This document shows, piece by piece, positions 54,840 through 64,000 of a stretch of DNA of 64,000 nt. The stretch comes from Deltaproteobacteria bacterium Ga0077550 (lineage in GTDB: Bacteria > Myxococcota_A > Polyangia > Nannocystales > Nannocystaceae): positions 1 through 64,000 of the forward strand of contig LNFB01000234.1 in assembly GCA_001464385.1 (NCBI GenBank), given 5' to 3'. A program made the position numbers and the translations under genes. Within the stretch, counting starts at the first letter, position 1; every line of letters begins with the position of its first letter. The notes under the pieces were generated by a model. That model saw only the letters and a program-made list of their open reading frames with translations. It had not been told where the DNA came from and did no database searches.

Positions 54840-56566
54840 TGCTGCGGTTCCAAGCGCGGCGACCGTCTGCTAATGTCGCCACCTTGCCGGCACCATCGAC
54901 GAGCCTGCTGCTCACCCGTCTCGAGCGCATCGCCCGACGGTTCGGCGAGGGGGGTGCCCCGCAGAAACTGCAGCTGCTCCGCCATGTCGCTCGCCGTCGC
55001 TTGACGACACCCGCCCAGGTGCGGCGGCTCCACGAGGTGATCTGCTTCCTCCGGGCCTATCCCGACGACGCCGACGTCCTCGCCGAGGTCGAGCGGCAAG
55101 TGGCGACATTCGGCCAGCGGCGCGATGTGGCCGCGATGCGGGAGGAACTCGCGGATTCCGGCATCGCGGGCACGCCCATCCAGTATCAATTCCACTGGCC
55201 GACGGCCCGGTGGCTCGCGGCGCGCTGGCCCCGGCACCTGGACATCGATTGGGAGTGGTTCGATTCGGCGGTGACCGCCCCCCAATTGCTCGACCTCGCG
55301 GTCTCGCGCGCCCAGGTCGTCGACATCGCGTCGCTGGATCTCACCACCGAACAATGGATCGAGCGGATCAAGGGGCCGGGGCAGACGGGCGGGACCTTCG
55401 TGGTCCGCCGGTTCGAGGCGCTGGAGGTCGACGAGCCGACGCGGCAGACGATCTACGAGACGTTGGACGTCCCGATGCGGCTGTCCCCGGGGCCCGACAC
55501 GCCGTCGCGCACCCGCGCAAAGGTGGCCCTGCACGCGCCCGTGTTCCAGCGGGCGCCGCTGTCGTCCGCCCGGCCCGACCTCGCGGCGGCGATCCGCGTC
55601 CCGCCGCGATCGGTGAAGGACGTGGTCGGCGCGCGCGCCGAGGCGCTCATCGACGTCGCGCGCGAGGCGATGGTGACGCGGGCGCGCGACCTCGACGCCA
55701 TCCAGCACGCGAACCCGGAGGACGTGCGGCTCATCGACGTCGGCGACGGCGTGATGCTGTCGTGCATCGGGCTGCTGCCCGCGTTCCGGCCGCTCGTGGA
55801 GACGGTCCACGTATTCGTCCTGCACAAGAACGGCGTGCCGCTCGGGTACTACCAATCCGCGTTGCTGTTCGGATCGGCCGAGCTCAACTACAACGTCTTC
55901 GAGCCGTTCCGCGGGACGCAAGCCGCCGCGATCTATGCAAAGGCGCTGTCCGCCGTGCACCACCTCTTCGGCGCGGACGTGTTCGCCGTCGATCCGTACC
56001 AGCTCGGCCAGGACAACGACGAGGCCCTGGCCAGCGGCGCGTTCTGGTTCTATCAGAAGCTCGGTTTCCGCCCCGCGGAGGCCGGCGCCCGTCGGGTCCT
56101 CGCCCGCGAGCAGCGACGCATGGCCCGCGACCCCGCGCATCGGTCGTCGCCCGCGACGCTGCGTCGGCTGGCGTCCGGCCACGTGTATTTCCACCTCGAT
56201 CGGCCGCGGGATGACGTCGCCGGCAAGGTTTGCCTGGATCGCATCGGCCTCGCCGTCGGCGAGTGGGTGGCGCGGCACCACGGCGGCGATTCGGAGGCGG
56301 CGGAGGCCGAGTGCTCGCGGCGCGTCCGGGCGGGCCTCGGACTGCCGAGCGCCTCCGCCTTGGACCCGACGCAGCGGCGTTGTCTCGCCCGTTGGAGCGT
56401 TCTGGCGTGCGTCCTCGGGGTCGAGCGGTGGTCCCGGCCCGAACGTCGTGCGGTGGTGTCGATCCTCCTCGCCAAGGCTGCGACGCGCGAGGACGCCTTC
56501 GCGATCGGCCTCGCCCGGCACGCGCGATTGCGTGGGGCGCTGCTCCGCCTCGCGGCCTCGGGCTGA
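54839..56566 (+). CDS. GNAT-like acetyltransferase-domain protein
   Basis: The product is 575 residues. Its ATG shares a base with the stop of the kinase-M16 gene (TGATG at 54837-54841), so translation is probably coupled. Without the frameshift correction the two genes would appear as one very long ORF. The first about 300 residues are helical (LLRHVARRRLTTPAQVRRLH). The part around residues 320-420 has GNAT features: VFVLHKNGVPLGYYQSALLF, an NYNVFEPFRGTQAA loop and SGAFWFYQKLGFRPAEAG, the usual C-terminal strand and helix. The final 130 residues are helical. No known substrate. Codons ending in A or T look more frequent than in neighbouring genes. Confidence 0.65.
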   Translation: MLRFQARRPSANVATLPAPSTSLLLTRLERIARRFGEGGAPQKLQLLRHVARRRLTTPAQVRRLHEVICFLRAYPDDADVLAEVERQVATFGQRRDVAAMREELADSGIAGTPIQYQFHWPTARWLAARWPRHLDIDWEWFDSAVTAPQLLDLAVSRAQVVDIASLDLTTEQWIERIKGPGQTGGTFVVRRFEALEVDEPTRQTIYETLDVPMRLSPGPDTPSRTRAKVALHAPVFQRAPLSSARPDLAAAIRVPPRSVKDVVGARAEALIDVAREAMVTRARDLDAIQHANPEDVRLIDVGDGVMLSCIGLLPAFRPLVETVHVFVLHKNGVPLGYYQSALLFGSAELNYNVFEPFRGTQAAAIYAKALSAVHHLFGADVFAVDPYQLGQDNDEALASGAFWFYQKLGFRPAEAGARRVLAREQRRMARDPAHRSSPATLRRLASGHVYFHLDRPRDDVAGKVCLDRIGLAVGEWVARHHGGDSEAAEAECSRRVRAGLGLPSASALDPTQRRCLARWSVLACVLGVERWSRPERRAVVSILLAKAATREDAFAIGLARHARLRGALLRLAASG

Positions 56567-56609
56567 TTCCGCGGTTGCGAGCGGCGCCGGTGTCGCGCAT
56601 CGTGCGGAC

Positions 56610-57740
56610 ATGGTCCCGCGCTCGTCGGAGGACTCGCAGTACGCCGCGCTTCTTGCGCAGGAGCACTTCGCTCGGGCGTTCTTCGAGGAGTCGAGCGTCG
56701 GGCTCAACCTCTGTCGGATGGACGGGCGCTGGCTCGAGAACAACCCCGCGTTCCTCGCCATCATCGGCTACGCGGCCGACGAGGCCGACGACGGCAAGCT
56801 CAACTACTGGCAGCTCACGCCGCGCAAGTACGATGTGCAGGAGGCCGAGCAACTCGAGCGGCTGCGCACCACGGGACGCTATGGCCCCTACGAGAAGGAG
56901 TTCATCCGCAAGGACGGATCGCTGGTCCCCGTGCGACTGAACGGCTTCGTCGTCGAGGTGGGCGGCGAGAAGATGATCTGGAGCTTCATCGAGGACCTCT
57001 CATCGGAGCGCGCCCTGGAGACCGAGCGAGTGAAGGCGATCCACGGCTCGAAGCTCGCGGCGCTCGGTGAGCTCGCAGCGTCGATCGCCCACGAGATCAA
57101 CAACCCGCTGACGGTCATCTCGGCGTTCGCCCACACGTTGCCCGACTCGATCGCCGACGGGGACGAGGCGCTCATCACCGAGGCCATCGTCGGGATCCAG
57201 CGGGCCGTCGAGCGCGCGGGCGCCATCACCTCGGGGCTGCGACGGCTCTCGCGCGGCACCACGAGCGCCGCGTTCGAGCGCTTCGAGCTGCGGGGCCTCG
57301 TCGAGGAGGCCGTGGCGCTCGCGGGGGCCCGGGCCCGGTCCGCGGGCCTGAGCCTCGAGCTGGACCTGCGGACCTCGGCGAGGGTCATGGGCAACGGCGT
57401 CCAGATCCAGCAGGTCATCCTCAACCTGCTGAACAACGGCTTCGACGCGGTCCGCCGGGCGCCGATCAAGCAGCTCGCCGTGCGCGCCGTGGATGTGGAC
57501 GGGTTCGCGCTCGTCTGCGTCGAGGACTCCGGCCCGGGCGTGGCGCCGGAGCACCGCGAGCGGCTGTTCGACCGCTTCTTCACCACGAAGGAGCCGGACG
57601 AGGGGACGGGCCTGGGCCTGGCGATCAGCCGCGATCTCGTGGCGTCGATGGGCGGCACGCTGACGTGGGAGCGCGTCGGTGACCGCACGCGCTTCGTCGT
57701 CGCGCTCCCCTGCGCGCCCGACCCAGGACCGACACCCTGA
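56610..57740 (+). CDS. PAS-domain sensor histidine kinase
   Basis: The product is 376 residues. A PAS domain occupies about residues 15-135 (ARAFFEESSVGLNLCRMDGR, FIRKDGSLVPVRLNGFVVEV), with the PAC end at SFIEDL. The dimerisation helix holds the phospho-acceptor H161 in SIAHEINNPLTVISAFAH. The ATPase domain has an N box (LNLLNNGFDAV), DSGPGVAPEH (G1), FFTTKEPDEGTGLGLAI (F/G2) and a final strand FVVALP. No membrane segment is visible, so it is a cytoplasmic sensor. No response regulator is adjacent, so it is an orphan kinase. Start at ATG 56610, 43 bp after the GNAT-like gene. Confidence 0.93.
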   Translation: MVPRSSEDSQYAALLAQEHFARAFFEESSVGLNLCRMDGRWLENNPAFLAIIGYAADEADDGKLNYWQLTPRKYDVQEAEQLERLRTTGRYGPYEKEFIRKDGSLVPVRLNGFVVEVGGEKMIWSFIEDLSSERALETERVKAIHGSKLAALGELAASIAHEINNPLTVISAFAHTLPDSIADGDEALITEAIVGIQRAVERAGAITSGLRRLSRGTTSAAFERFELRGLVEEAVALAGARARSAGLSLELDLRTSARVMGNGVQIQQVILNLLNNGFDAVRRAPIKQLAVRAVDVDGFALVCVEDSGPGVAPEHRERLFDRFFTTKEPDEGTGLGLAISRDLVASMGGTLTWERVGDRTRFVVALPCAPDPGPTP

Positions 57741-57854
57741 CGGATCCCGTTCATTCTCCTCTCGGGGGACGAGCGAGTCGGCGACGCCGATCAGCTCGCC
57801 CGCGTCACGGCCTTTCTGAATGTCACAGGACGGTCACGTGATAGAAACGAGGGG

Positions 57855-58754
57855 ATGAGCCGCGACCCAGTCTCGCCGGGCCGCTCCGCACGCAGCGCAC
57901 GGTGGCGCAAGTGGAGCCTGATGATCACCACGCTCCCGGTCGTGGGCGCGCTGGTCCTGCTGCGGGAGTTCCTGCGGGCCGAGTTCGCCTTCGAGGGGAT
58001 CATCGAGTTCACCGAGGTCGCCGTGGTGCTGAGCGGTGGCGTGTTCCTGCTCGGCTTCATGCTCGCCGGCACGATGGGTGACTACAAGGAGGCCGAGAAG
58101 ATGCCGGGCGAGATCGTCACCGGCCTCGAGACCATCGAAGAGGTGATGGTCCATGTCGCGACGGTCAAGCAGGACGATCCGACCAAGCACCGGCGCTCGA
58201 TCCTGCAGGTGCTCGACACGATCGACCGGTGGCTGCACAAGCAGGCGACCGAGGCAGAGCTGCACGAGGCGCTGCACCGCGTGACGTCCACGTTCACCGC
58301 CATCGAGCTCGGATCGCACGCGACGCGGGCCTTCTCGATCATGACGAACGTCCGCCGGGCGCTGTTGCGGGTCGGGGTGACCTCGCGCACCGGGTTCCTC
58401 GCCACCGGCTACGCGCTGCTCGAGGTGATGATCGCGATCTGCTATCTCATCTTGATCCTGTCGACGTTCAAGTCGGCGCTGGGTGAGATCGTCGTCGTGT
58501 CCTTCGTCGGCCTCATCTACACGTACATGTATCGCCTCATCCGCGACATCGACGATCCCTTCGACTACGACGCGGACGGCGCGACCGGTGCGGCGGAGGT
58601 CGAGCTGTTCCCGCTGCACGAGTACCGCGTGCGCCTCGAGGCCCGCATCGCCGCCGACGAGGTGTCGACGGTGGACCCGCCGTTGCGCGCGCGGGGGCTC
58701 GTGACGCGCGCCGCGGCGCCGTCGGGTCGCTACAACGGTGATCCGCCGTCGTAG
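57855..58754 (+). CDS. Membrane protein (bestrophin-like / DUF4239-like)
   Basis: The product is 299 residues from an ATG directly preceded by GAGGGG. Two hydrophobic helices near the N-terminus (LMITTLPVVGALVLL, VAVVLSGGVFLLGFMLAGT) are followed by a soluble helical middle. Two more helices come later (LLEVMIAICYLILIL, IVVVSFVGLIYTYMY), followed directly by RLIRDIDDPFDYD. That DxDDPF-type motif and helix layout recall bestrophin-like DUF4239 proteins, but the match is only by eye. The function is unknown. It is convergent with the S41 peptidase gene. Confidence 0.65.
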   Translation: MSRDPVSPGRSARSARWRKWSLMITTLPVVGALVLLREFLRAEFAFEGIIEFTEVAVVLSGGVFLLGFMLAGTMGDYKEAEKMPGEIVTGLETIEEVMVHVATVKQDDPTKHRRSILQVLDTIDRWLHKQATEAELHEALHRVTSTFTAIELGSHATRAFSIMTNVRRALLRVGVTSRTGFLATGYALLEVMIAICYLILILSTFKSALGEIVVVSFVGLIYTYMYRLIRDIDDPFDYDADGATGAAEVELFPLHEYRVRLEARIAADEVSTVDPPLRARGLVTRAAAPSGRYNGDPPS

Positions 58755-58845
58755 CAGCGAAGGAGCCGCGGCCGCGGTGCTCGCCGTCGTCGCGTCGGCG
58801 CTGGCGCGGCGTGGCTCGCCCGTCGCGCCGAGCAAGGGCCGCTGG

Positions 58846-60141
58846 TCAGCGCCGATCCAGCAGCTCCATCGCCGCCGCGAGCGTAGGATCGTCGTCCGCC
58901 TGCACCGCGCCGATCCGCGCCGGCTTGCGCTCCGGATCCGCGGGGATGCGCACGTCGGGCTTGACCGCGCCGGTCGCCCCGGACGCGAGCACGAAGCGGC
59001 TCACCGACAGCTTCACGGCCCAGCCCTCGGCGAGCTCGTGGATCGACTCGATGGTCCGCTTGCCGAAGGTGGTGTCACCGACGAGGATCGCGCGACGATC
59101 GGCGCGGTCGCCCGCGTGGTGCAGGGCATCGGCGAGGATCTCGGCGCTCGACGCGGTGCCGGGGCCGATGAGGACCGCCAGCGGGAGGTCACCGCCGCCG
59201 CGATCGCGCTCCGTGACCCGCGACTCGGTGGTGCCGTCGCGGTGGGTGATGCTCAGCACCGGTGCGCCCACCGGCAAGAAGTGCTCGGCGATGCCGACGG
59301 TCGCGTCGAGCATGCCGCCGGGGCAGTCGCGCAGATCGAGGACGATGCGCGTCGCCCCGCCCCTGCGCAGCGAGGTCAGCTCGTCGCCGAGCTCGCCGGG
59401 CGTGCCCTCGGCGAACGAGGTGATGCGGAGGTAGCCGACGCCGTCCCCCAGCGAGGTCGCCTCGACGCTGTCGACGTGGATCTGGCCGCGGATGACCTCG
59501 GCCGTCCACTCCTCGGTGTCCCGCTGGAGGAACAGCGCGACCTTGCTGCCGTCGACGCCGCGGATCCGCGCGACGACGTCGGCGAGCTCGAGGGGGCCGA
59601 TGCGCTCGCCATCGATGCCGAGGATCCGATCGCCGGCGGCGATGCGCGCGGCCTCGGCGGGACCGCCCGGGATCACGTCGGCGACGACGACGACGCCGGC
59701 GACCCGCTCGATCTTGATGCCGACGCCGACGAGCAGGCCCTTGGTGCCGATGAGCAGCTCCTGCAGTTCGGCGGGGGACAGCAGCGCGTTGACGTGGGGA
59801 TCGCCGCCCTGGGCGGCCCGGGCGAGCACGCCCTGCATCGCCCCGGTCCACAGCTCGTCCTCCGACAGCGGCCCGTCGACGTACTGCGTCGCGACCAGAT
59901 CGGCGACGGTGGTGAACGCCTGCTTGGCGCCGGGCATCGCCGGGCCGCGGGGCGCCGCGGCGTCGCGCGGCTCAGCGCTCGCGCTCGCCACGGAGGCGGC
60001 CGGCGCACGTCCCGAGGCGGGATCCGTGACCGCCGCGACGGACTCGACGGCCGCGCGCTCGGCCTCGACGGGGCCTTCGCTCGCGTCGCACGCGGCGATC
60101 GAGCACGCGAGGGCGACCAGGTGGATGACCGTGTTCTTCAT
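58846..60141 (-). CDS. S41-family C-terminal processing peptidase, lipoprotein
   Basis: The product is 431 residues with a lipoprotein signal (LVALACSIAAC, Cys18). A Glu/Ala/Ser-rich linker leads to an N-terminal helical part, then a PDZ domain at about 135-215 (GVVVVADVIPGGPAEAARIA, GDRILGIDGERIGPLELADV). The catalytic fold has IVLDLRDCPGGML, the nucleophile Ser in GPGTASSAEILAD (S331) and the lysine base in TTFGKRTIE (K361). Such proteases cleave C-terminal tails in the periplasm. An AAAGGA 9 nt before the ATG is a good ribosome site. It is the last gene of the sigma / anti-sigma / protease operon, 14 bp after the anti-sigma stop. Confidence 0.92.
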   Translation of the reverse strand: MKNTVIHLVALACSIAACDASEGPVEAERAAVESVAAVTDPASGRAPAASVASASAEPRDAAAPRGPAMPGAKQAFTTVADLVATQYVDGPLSEDELWTGAMQGVLARAAQGGDPHVNALLSPAELQELLIGTKGLLVGVGIKIERVAGVVVVADVIPGGPAEAARIAAGDRILGIDGERIGPLELADVVARIRGVDGSKVALFLQRDTEEWTAEVIRGQIHVDSVEATSLGDGVGYLRITSFAEGTPGELGDELTSLRRGGATRIVLDLRDCPGGMLDATVGIAEHFLPVGAPVLSITHRDGTTESRVTERDRGGGDLPLAVLIGPGTASSAEILADALHHAGDRADRRAILVGDTTFGKRTIESIHELAEGWAVKLSVSRFVLASGATGAVKPDVRIPADPERKPARIGAVQADDDPTLAAAMELLDRR

Positions 60142-60150
60142 GGGGGTGGG

Positions 60151-60156
60151 TCCTTT
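60151..60156 (-). promoter_or_regulatory. Ribosome binding site of the S41 peptidase gene
   Basis: AAAGGA on the minus strand lies 9 nt before the ATG at 60141 and overlaps the anti-sigma stop codon, supporting this start over longer upstream frames. Confidence 0.65.
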
Positions 60157-60593
60157 CACAGCACCTCGCGGTGCACGTTGGGCATCGCGGTCGCGTCGTA
60201 GTGGGTGATCGTCGGGGCGCTCGACGTGGGCGGGGTCGGGCGCGGCTCCGTGGGTTCGAGGGCAGTGGCGATCCACACGACCAGGGGTACGGCCGCGGCC
60301 AGCACGGCGCCGTACATCGGGATCGGTCGACGCAGCGGCGCAGCGACGCGTCGCCACCACGGTGGGGTGATGGTCGCGGCCACCCGAGCGCGCAGGGCCG
60401 CGCGCACGTGGGGGCCCGGTGCATCGTCGTCGTGCGCGACGGCGATGCCGTGCAGGTCCGCCTGCAGCCGACAGTACTCGAGCGCACAGTCGGCGCATTG
60501 GGTGAGGTGCCCCGCGATCTGCGTGTGCACCTCGCTCTCGAGCTCGCGGTGGGCGAAGTCGATGAGCCCGTCCTGACAGTCGTTGCAGTTCAT
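60156..60593 (-). CDS. Zinc-finger-type (ZAS) anti-sigma factor
   Basis: The product is 145 residues. The N-terminal zinc-binding anti-sigma motif is clear: two early cysteines (NCNDC) and H29-x3-C33-x2-C36 in GHLTQCADCALEY. A single membrane helix (YGAVLAAAVPLVVWIATAL) lies near residues 94-112, and a short Pro/Thr-rich periplasmic tail ends the protein. It should hold the upstream ECF sigma factor at the membrane. Its ATG overlaps the sigma stop by 4 nt (ATGA at 60590-60593). It contains no obvious site-1 cleavage motif. Confidence 0.9.
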   Translation of the reverse strand: MNCNDCQDGLIDFAHRELESEVHTQIAGHLTQCADCALEYCRLQADLHGIAVAHDDDAPGPHVRAALRARVAATITPPWWRRVAAPLRRPIPMYGAVLAAAVPLVVWIATALEPTEPRPTPPTSSAPTITHYDATAMPNVHREVL

Positions 60594-61138
60594 CCGCTCT
60601 CTCCGATCTCTTCCAAGCGCTGACGGAACGCCTTCATGGCCGCGTGCAGGCGCGACTTGATCGTGCCCTCGTGCTCGCCCTGCAGCTCGGCGATCTCGCG
60701 GTAGCTGAGCTCGCCGACCTGCTTGAGGACCAGCAGATCCTGCTGACCCTCGGGCAGGCCGGCCATCGCCTCGCGGACGCTGCGGATCCTCGCGGTCGTG
60801 GCCTCGGGATCGGCGTGGGGCCCGCTCGGCTCGCCTGCCCCCGCGATGGTGGCCGCGGTGCGGACCTGTTGCTGGCGTTGATGCATGCGCCCGCGGTTGC
60901 GCGCGACCGTGAACACCCACGGCGCGAAGCGGCCCCGCGCGGGGTCGAAGTTGCGGTCGCAGAGGACCGCGAGCAGCACGTCCTGGAAGAGATCCTCGGC
61001 GACGGCGCGGTCGCCGGCGAAGCGGCGCAGGTAGGCGAACAGCCGGCGCTCGTAGCGGTCGTAGAGGCCGTCGAATGCCGCGAGCTCGCCGCGGCGCAGC
61101 CGCAGCACGAGGTCCTCGTCGCTGGGGTCCTCGGGCAT
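60590..61138 (-). CDS. ECF-type RNA polymerase sigma factor
   Basis: The product is 182 residues. Region 2 is visible in LVLRLRRGELAAFDGLYDRY, AVAEDLFQDVLLAVLCDRNF and FAPWVFTVARNRGRMHQRQQ. Region 4, with its helix-turn-helix, is AGLPEGQQDLLVLKQVGELS then YREIAELQGEHEGTIKSRLH. Group IV sigma factors direct transcription of a small regulon, usually including their own operon. The next gene is its cognate ZAS anti-sigma factor (4-nt overlap), followed by an S41 protease. No autoregulatory promoter could be identified with confidence in the 67 bp upstream. Confidence 0.93.
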   Translation of the reverse strand: MPEDPSDEDLVLRLRRGELAAFDGLYDRYERRLFAYLRRFAGDRAVAEDLFQDVLLAVLCDRNFDPARGRFAPWVFTVARNRGRMHQRQQQVRTAATIAGAGEPSGPHADPEATTARIRSVREAMAGLPEGQQDLLVLKQVGELSYREIAELQGEHEGTIKSRLHAAMKAFRQRLEEIGESG

Positions 61139-61205
61139 CCGAGGGGACTATGCGCGAGGGGGGCGGATCGTTCGATGGGCGGGCGAGAAATCGACCGCGG
61201 GGTGG

Positions 61206-62828
<1,623 letters not shown>

Positions 62829-63036
62829 TGCGGGCGGAGGGTCGCACAACCCCGGGGCGGCGACCAACCCGAGGGCGGGCGCGTCGCGCTCGTCGGCGCC
62901 CGCCCGTGGGCCGGTCACTTTTCTCGCGACATCGGGCGGCCGGCACCGTGTCGGATCGGGGCGGTATCGCCGCCCGACCCCCGACGCCATGCCTGCGCTC
63001 GAACACGGACGCCCCGCGATCGCGCCCCGCCCAGGG

Positions 63037-63948
63037 TCACGGCTCGGCCGTGGCCCCGAGGAAGCGCTCGATGCTGAGATCCCACCGGCTCGCCACGAGC
63101 GCCATGAGCTGATCGAACTCGGCGCGGCCGACCGCGACGCGGGCGAACAGCGCCCGACGCGTGGCGGCCAGCAGGTTCTCGCGGCACTTGACGATCCGTC
63201 GCGCTGCGCTCGAGCGATGCACGTCGAGCAAGCGGCCGAGCTCGTCGATCGTGAGGCCGTGCAGGTAGTGCAGCCGCAGGAGGTTGCGCTCCGCGGGCTC
63301 GAGCCCCGCGAGCGCCTCCTCGAGCGCGGCGCGGAACTCCGCGCGGTACTGCTGCTGGAGCAGCGCGGCCTCGGGACCGGTGCCGCCGGCGTCGAGGGCC
63401 AGGAGCTCCTCGTCCGACACCTCGACGTCCCGGCGCTGGCTCGCGAGCAGCGTCAGGGCCTCGCGCACCGCGACGACGCGCAGCCACGTCTGCAGCGGGC
63501 CCTTGCCGGTGTAGTGGGCGAGCTTGGGCGGATCGCCGTCGTCGGCGACCAGCAGCTTCATGCGCACGCGCTGCAGGACCTCGTCGACGAACGCAGGGTT
63601 CGCGTCGATCCGGGCGATGGCGCCGGCCTGCGCCGCCATGTACCCGCGCTCGAACCGACCGAGCGCGGGCGCGTCGCCGTGACGGCAGCAGAACGCCAGG
63701 TGGAGCTCGACTGCGCTGACCCGCGCCAGCGCGTCGGCCAGCCCCGCGTCGTCGACGTCGTCGGGGACGCAGCGCGCCAGCTCGGCCCAGTACGCGGCCT
63801 CGCGGGGCGGGCCCTCGGGCCAAGCGGCCACGAGCGCGCCGCGGACCTGGTCGAGCTGCGCGCCGATCGCCGCGCGCTGTCCTGCGCTCGGTTCGCCGAG
63901 CCAGGCGGCGAAGAACCCGTCGCTGGGCGTCCCGTGCACGTGCGGCAC
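63037..63948 (-). CDS. Myxobacterial sigma factor of the Sig-70_gmx1 type
   Basis: The product is 303 residues from a GTG start. The first about 130 residues are a family-specific domain with little sigma similarity. Region-2-like (VDEVLQRVRMKLLVADDG, KGPLQTWLRVVAVREALTLL) and region-4-like (LEPAERNLLRLHYLHGLTID then ELGRLLDVHRSSAARRIVKC) segments follow. The length and layout match the Myxococcales-specific sigma-70 family known as Sig-70_gmx1, whose genes often adjoin protein kinase genes. An alternative upstream start cannot be excluded. It is divergent from the partial gene at 63981. Confidence 0.85.
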   Translation of the reverse strand: MPHVHGTPSDGFFAAWLGEPSAGQRAAIGAQLDQVRGALVAAWPEGPPREAAYWAELARCVPDDVDDAGLADALARVSAVELHLAFCCRHGDAPALGRFERGYMAAQAGAIARIDANPAFVDEVLQRVRMKLLVADDGDPPKLAHYTGKGPLQTWLRVVAVREALTLLASQRRDVEVSDEELLALDAGGTGPEAALLQQQYRAEFRAALEEALAGLEPAERNLLRLHYLHGLTIDELGRLLDVHRSSAARRIVKCRENLLAATRRALFARVAVGRAEFDQLMALVASRWDLSIERFLGATAEP

Positions 63949-63968
63949 CGCGGCGAGCGTAGCACAAT

Positions 63969-63973
63969 GGAGG
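63969..63973 (+). promoter_or_regulatory. Strong ribosome binding site (GGAGG)
   Basis: GGAGG is followed after 7 nt by ATG at 63981, marking the start of a gene that continues past the window edge. Confidence 0.7.
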
Positions 63974-63980
63974 CGCCGCG

Positions 63981-64000
63981 ATGCCCACGCCTCCGCCGTT
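63981..64000 (+). CDS. Start of an unidentified gene (partial)
   Basis: Only six codons are visible (MPTPPP). The good ribosome site and the divergent arrangement with the gmx1-type sigma gene support a real start. Genes beside such sigma factors are often Ser/Thr protein kinases in myxobacteria, but nothing in these few codons shows the product. Confidence 0.5.

Noticed and set aside
50732..56566. Single 1944-aa fusion protein (kinase-M16-GNAT)
   Set aside because: The segment 54200-54838 in that frame is Arg-rich shadow, and the real C-terminus lies in the adjacent frame with its own stop, so two genes are more likely.
58754..58846. Possible terminator hairpin between convergent genes
   Set aside because: A GC-rich palindrome (CCGCGGCCGCGG) is present but no U tract follows on either strand, so it cannot be called an intrinsic terminator.

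Overview
The window is about 70% GC and densely coded on both strands. Third codon positions are almost all G or C, so long antisense shadow ORFs are common. Several features point to a myxobacterium (Myxococcota), most like the Nannocystis/Plesiocystis group: two Ser/Thr protein kinases with large C-terminal extensions, a sigma factor resembling the Myxococcales-specific Sig-70_gmx1 family, a 32-copy array of the myxobacterial CGDG cysteine-rich repeat, and about twelve predicted lipoproteins with Ser/Thr/Asp/Gly-rich linkers after the lipobox cysteine. The lineage is inferred from gene content, because no rRNA or tRNA gene is visible.

Layout. 1-9.9 kb: a partial biotin-carboxylase gene, a lipoprotein, DNA polymerase IV, a frameshifted membrane-protein gene, a small lipoprotein, a TPR-type Ser/Thr kinase and a divergent membrane acyltransferase. 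9.9-17 kb: a tight operon (dihydropyrimidinase, membrane protein, methyltransferase), then mtnA, then a divergent HAD phosphatase and organophosphate-type MFS pair. 17-20.3 kb: the most interesting locus, a graspetide-like RiPP unit made of a 63-aa precursor with a Gly-Gly leader, translationally coupled by an ATGA overlap to an ATP-grasp ligase, with two unknown genes diverging from it. 20.4-25.5 kb: a small ORF, a SnoaL-like protein and the gatC-gatA-gatB operon, which runs into a metallophosphoesterase. 25.6-32.5 kb: envelope genes (lipoprotein, 1003-aa multi-module protein ending in PDZ, P-loop ATPase, VWA lipoprotein, small beta-barrel candidate). 32.9-40.1 kb: three large surface lipoproteins, one with 32 cysteine-rich repeats and a LamG-like domain. 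40.1-50.7 kb: GltS-type transporter, acyl-CoA dehydrogenase, small secreted proteins, S9 peptidase and more lipoproteins. 50.9-58.8 kb: a Ser/Thr kinase fused to an M16 peptidase-like region that has lost its zinc motif and carries a frameshift, then a GNAT-like protein, a PAS histidine kinase and a membrane protein. 58.8-64 kb: an ECF sigma / anti-sigma / S41 peptidase operon, an ABC-F ATPase, and a gmx1-type sigma factor diverging from a gene cut by the window edge.

The genes are mostly short transcription units. Housekeeping genes (gatCAB, dinB, mtnA, acyl-CoA dehydrogenase, ABC-F) sit among lineage-specific envelope and signalling genes. Many neighbours are coupled by 4-nt start/stop overlaps (gatA/gatB, gatB/phosphoesterase, precursor/ligase, sigma/anti-sigma, membrane protein/methyltransferase). 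Three reading frames appear broken by single-base shifts (about 4.96 kb, 44.22 kb and 54.19 kb). They may be real decay or assembly errors. No insertion sequence, CRISPR array, tRNA or U-tract terminator was found.
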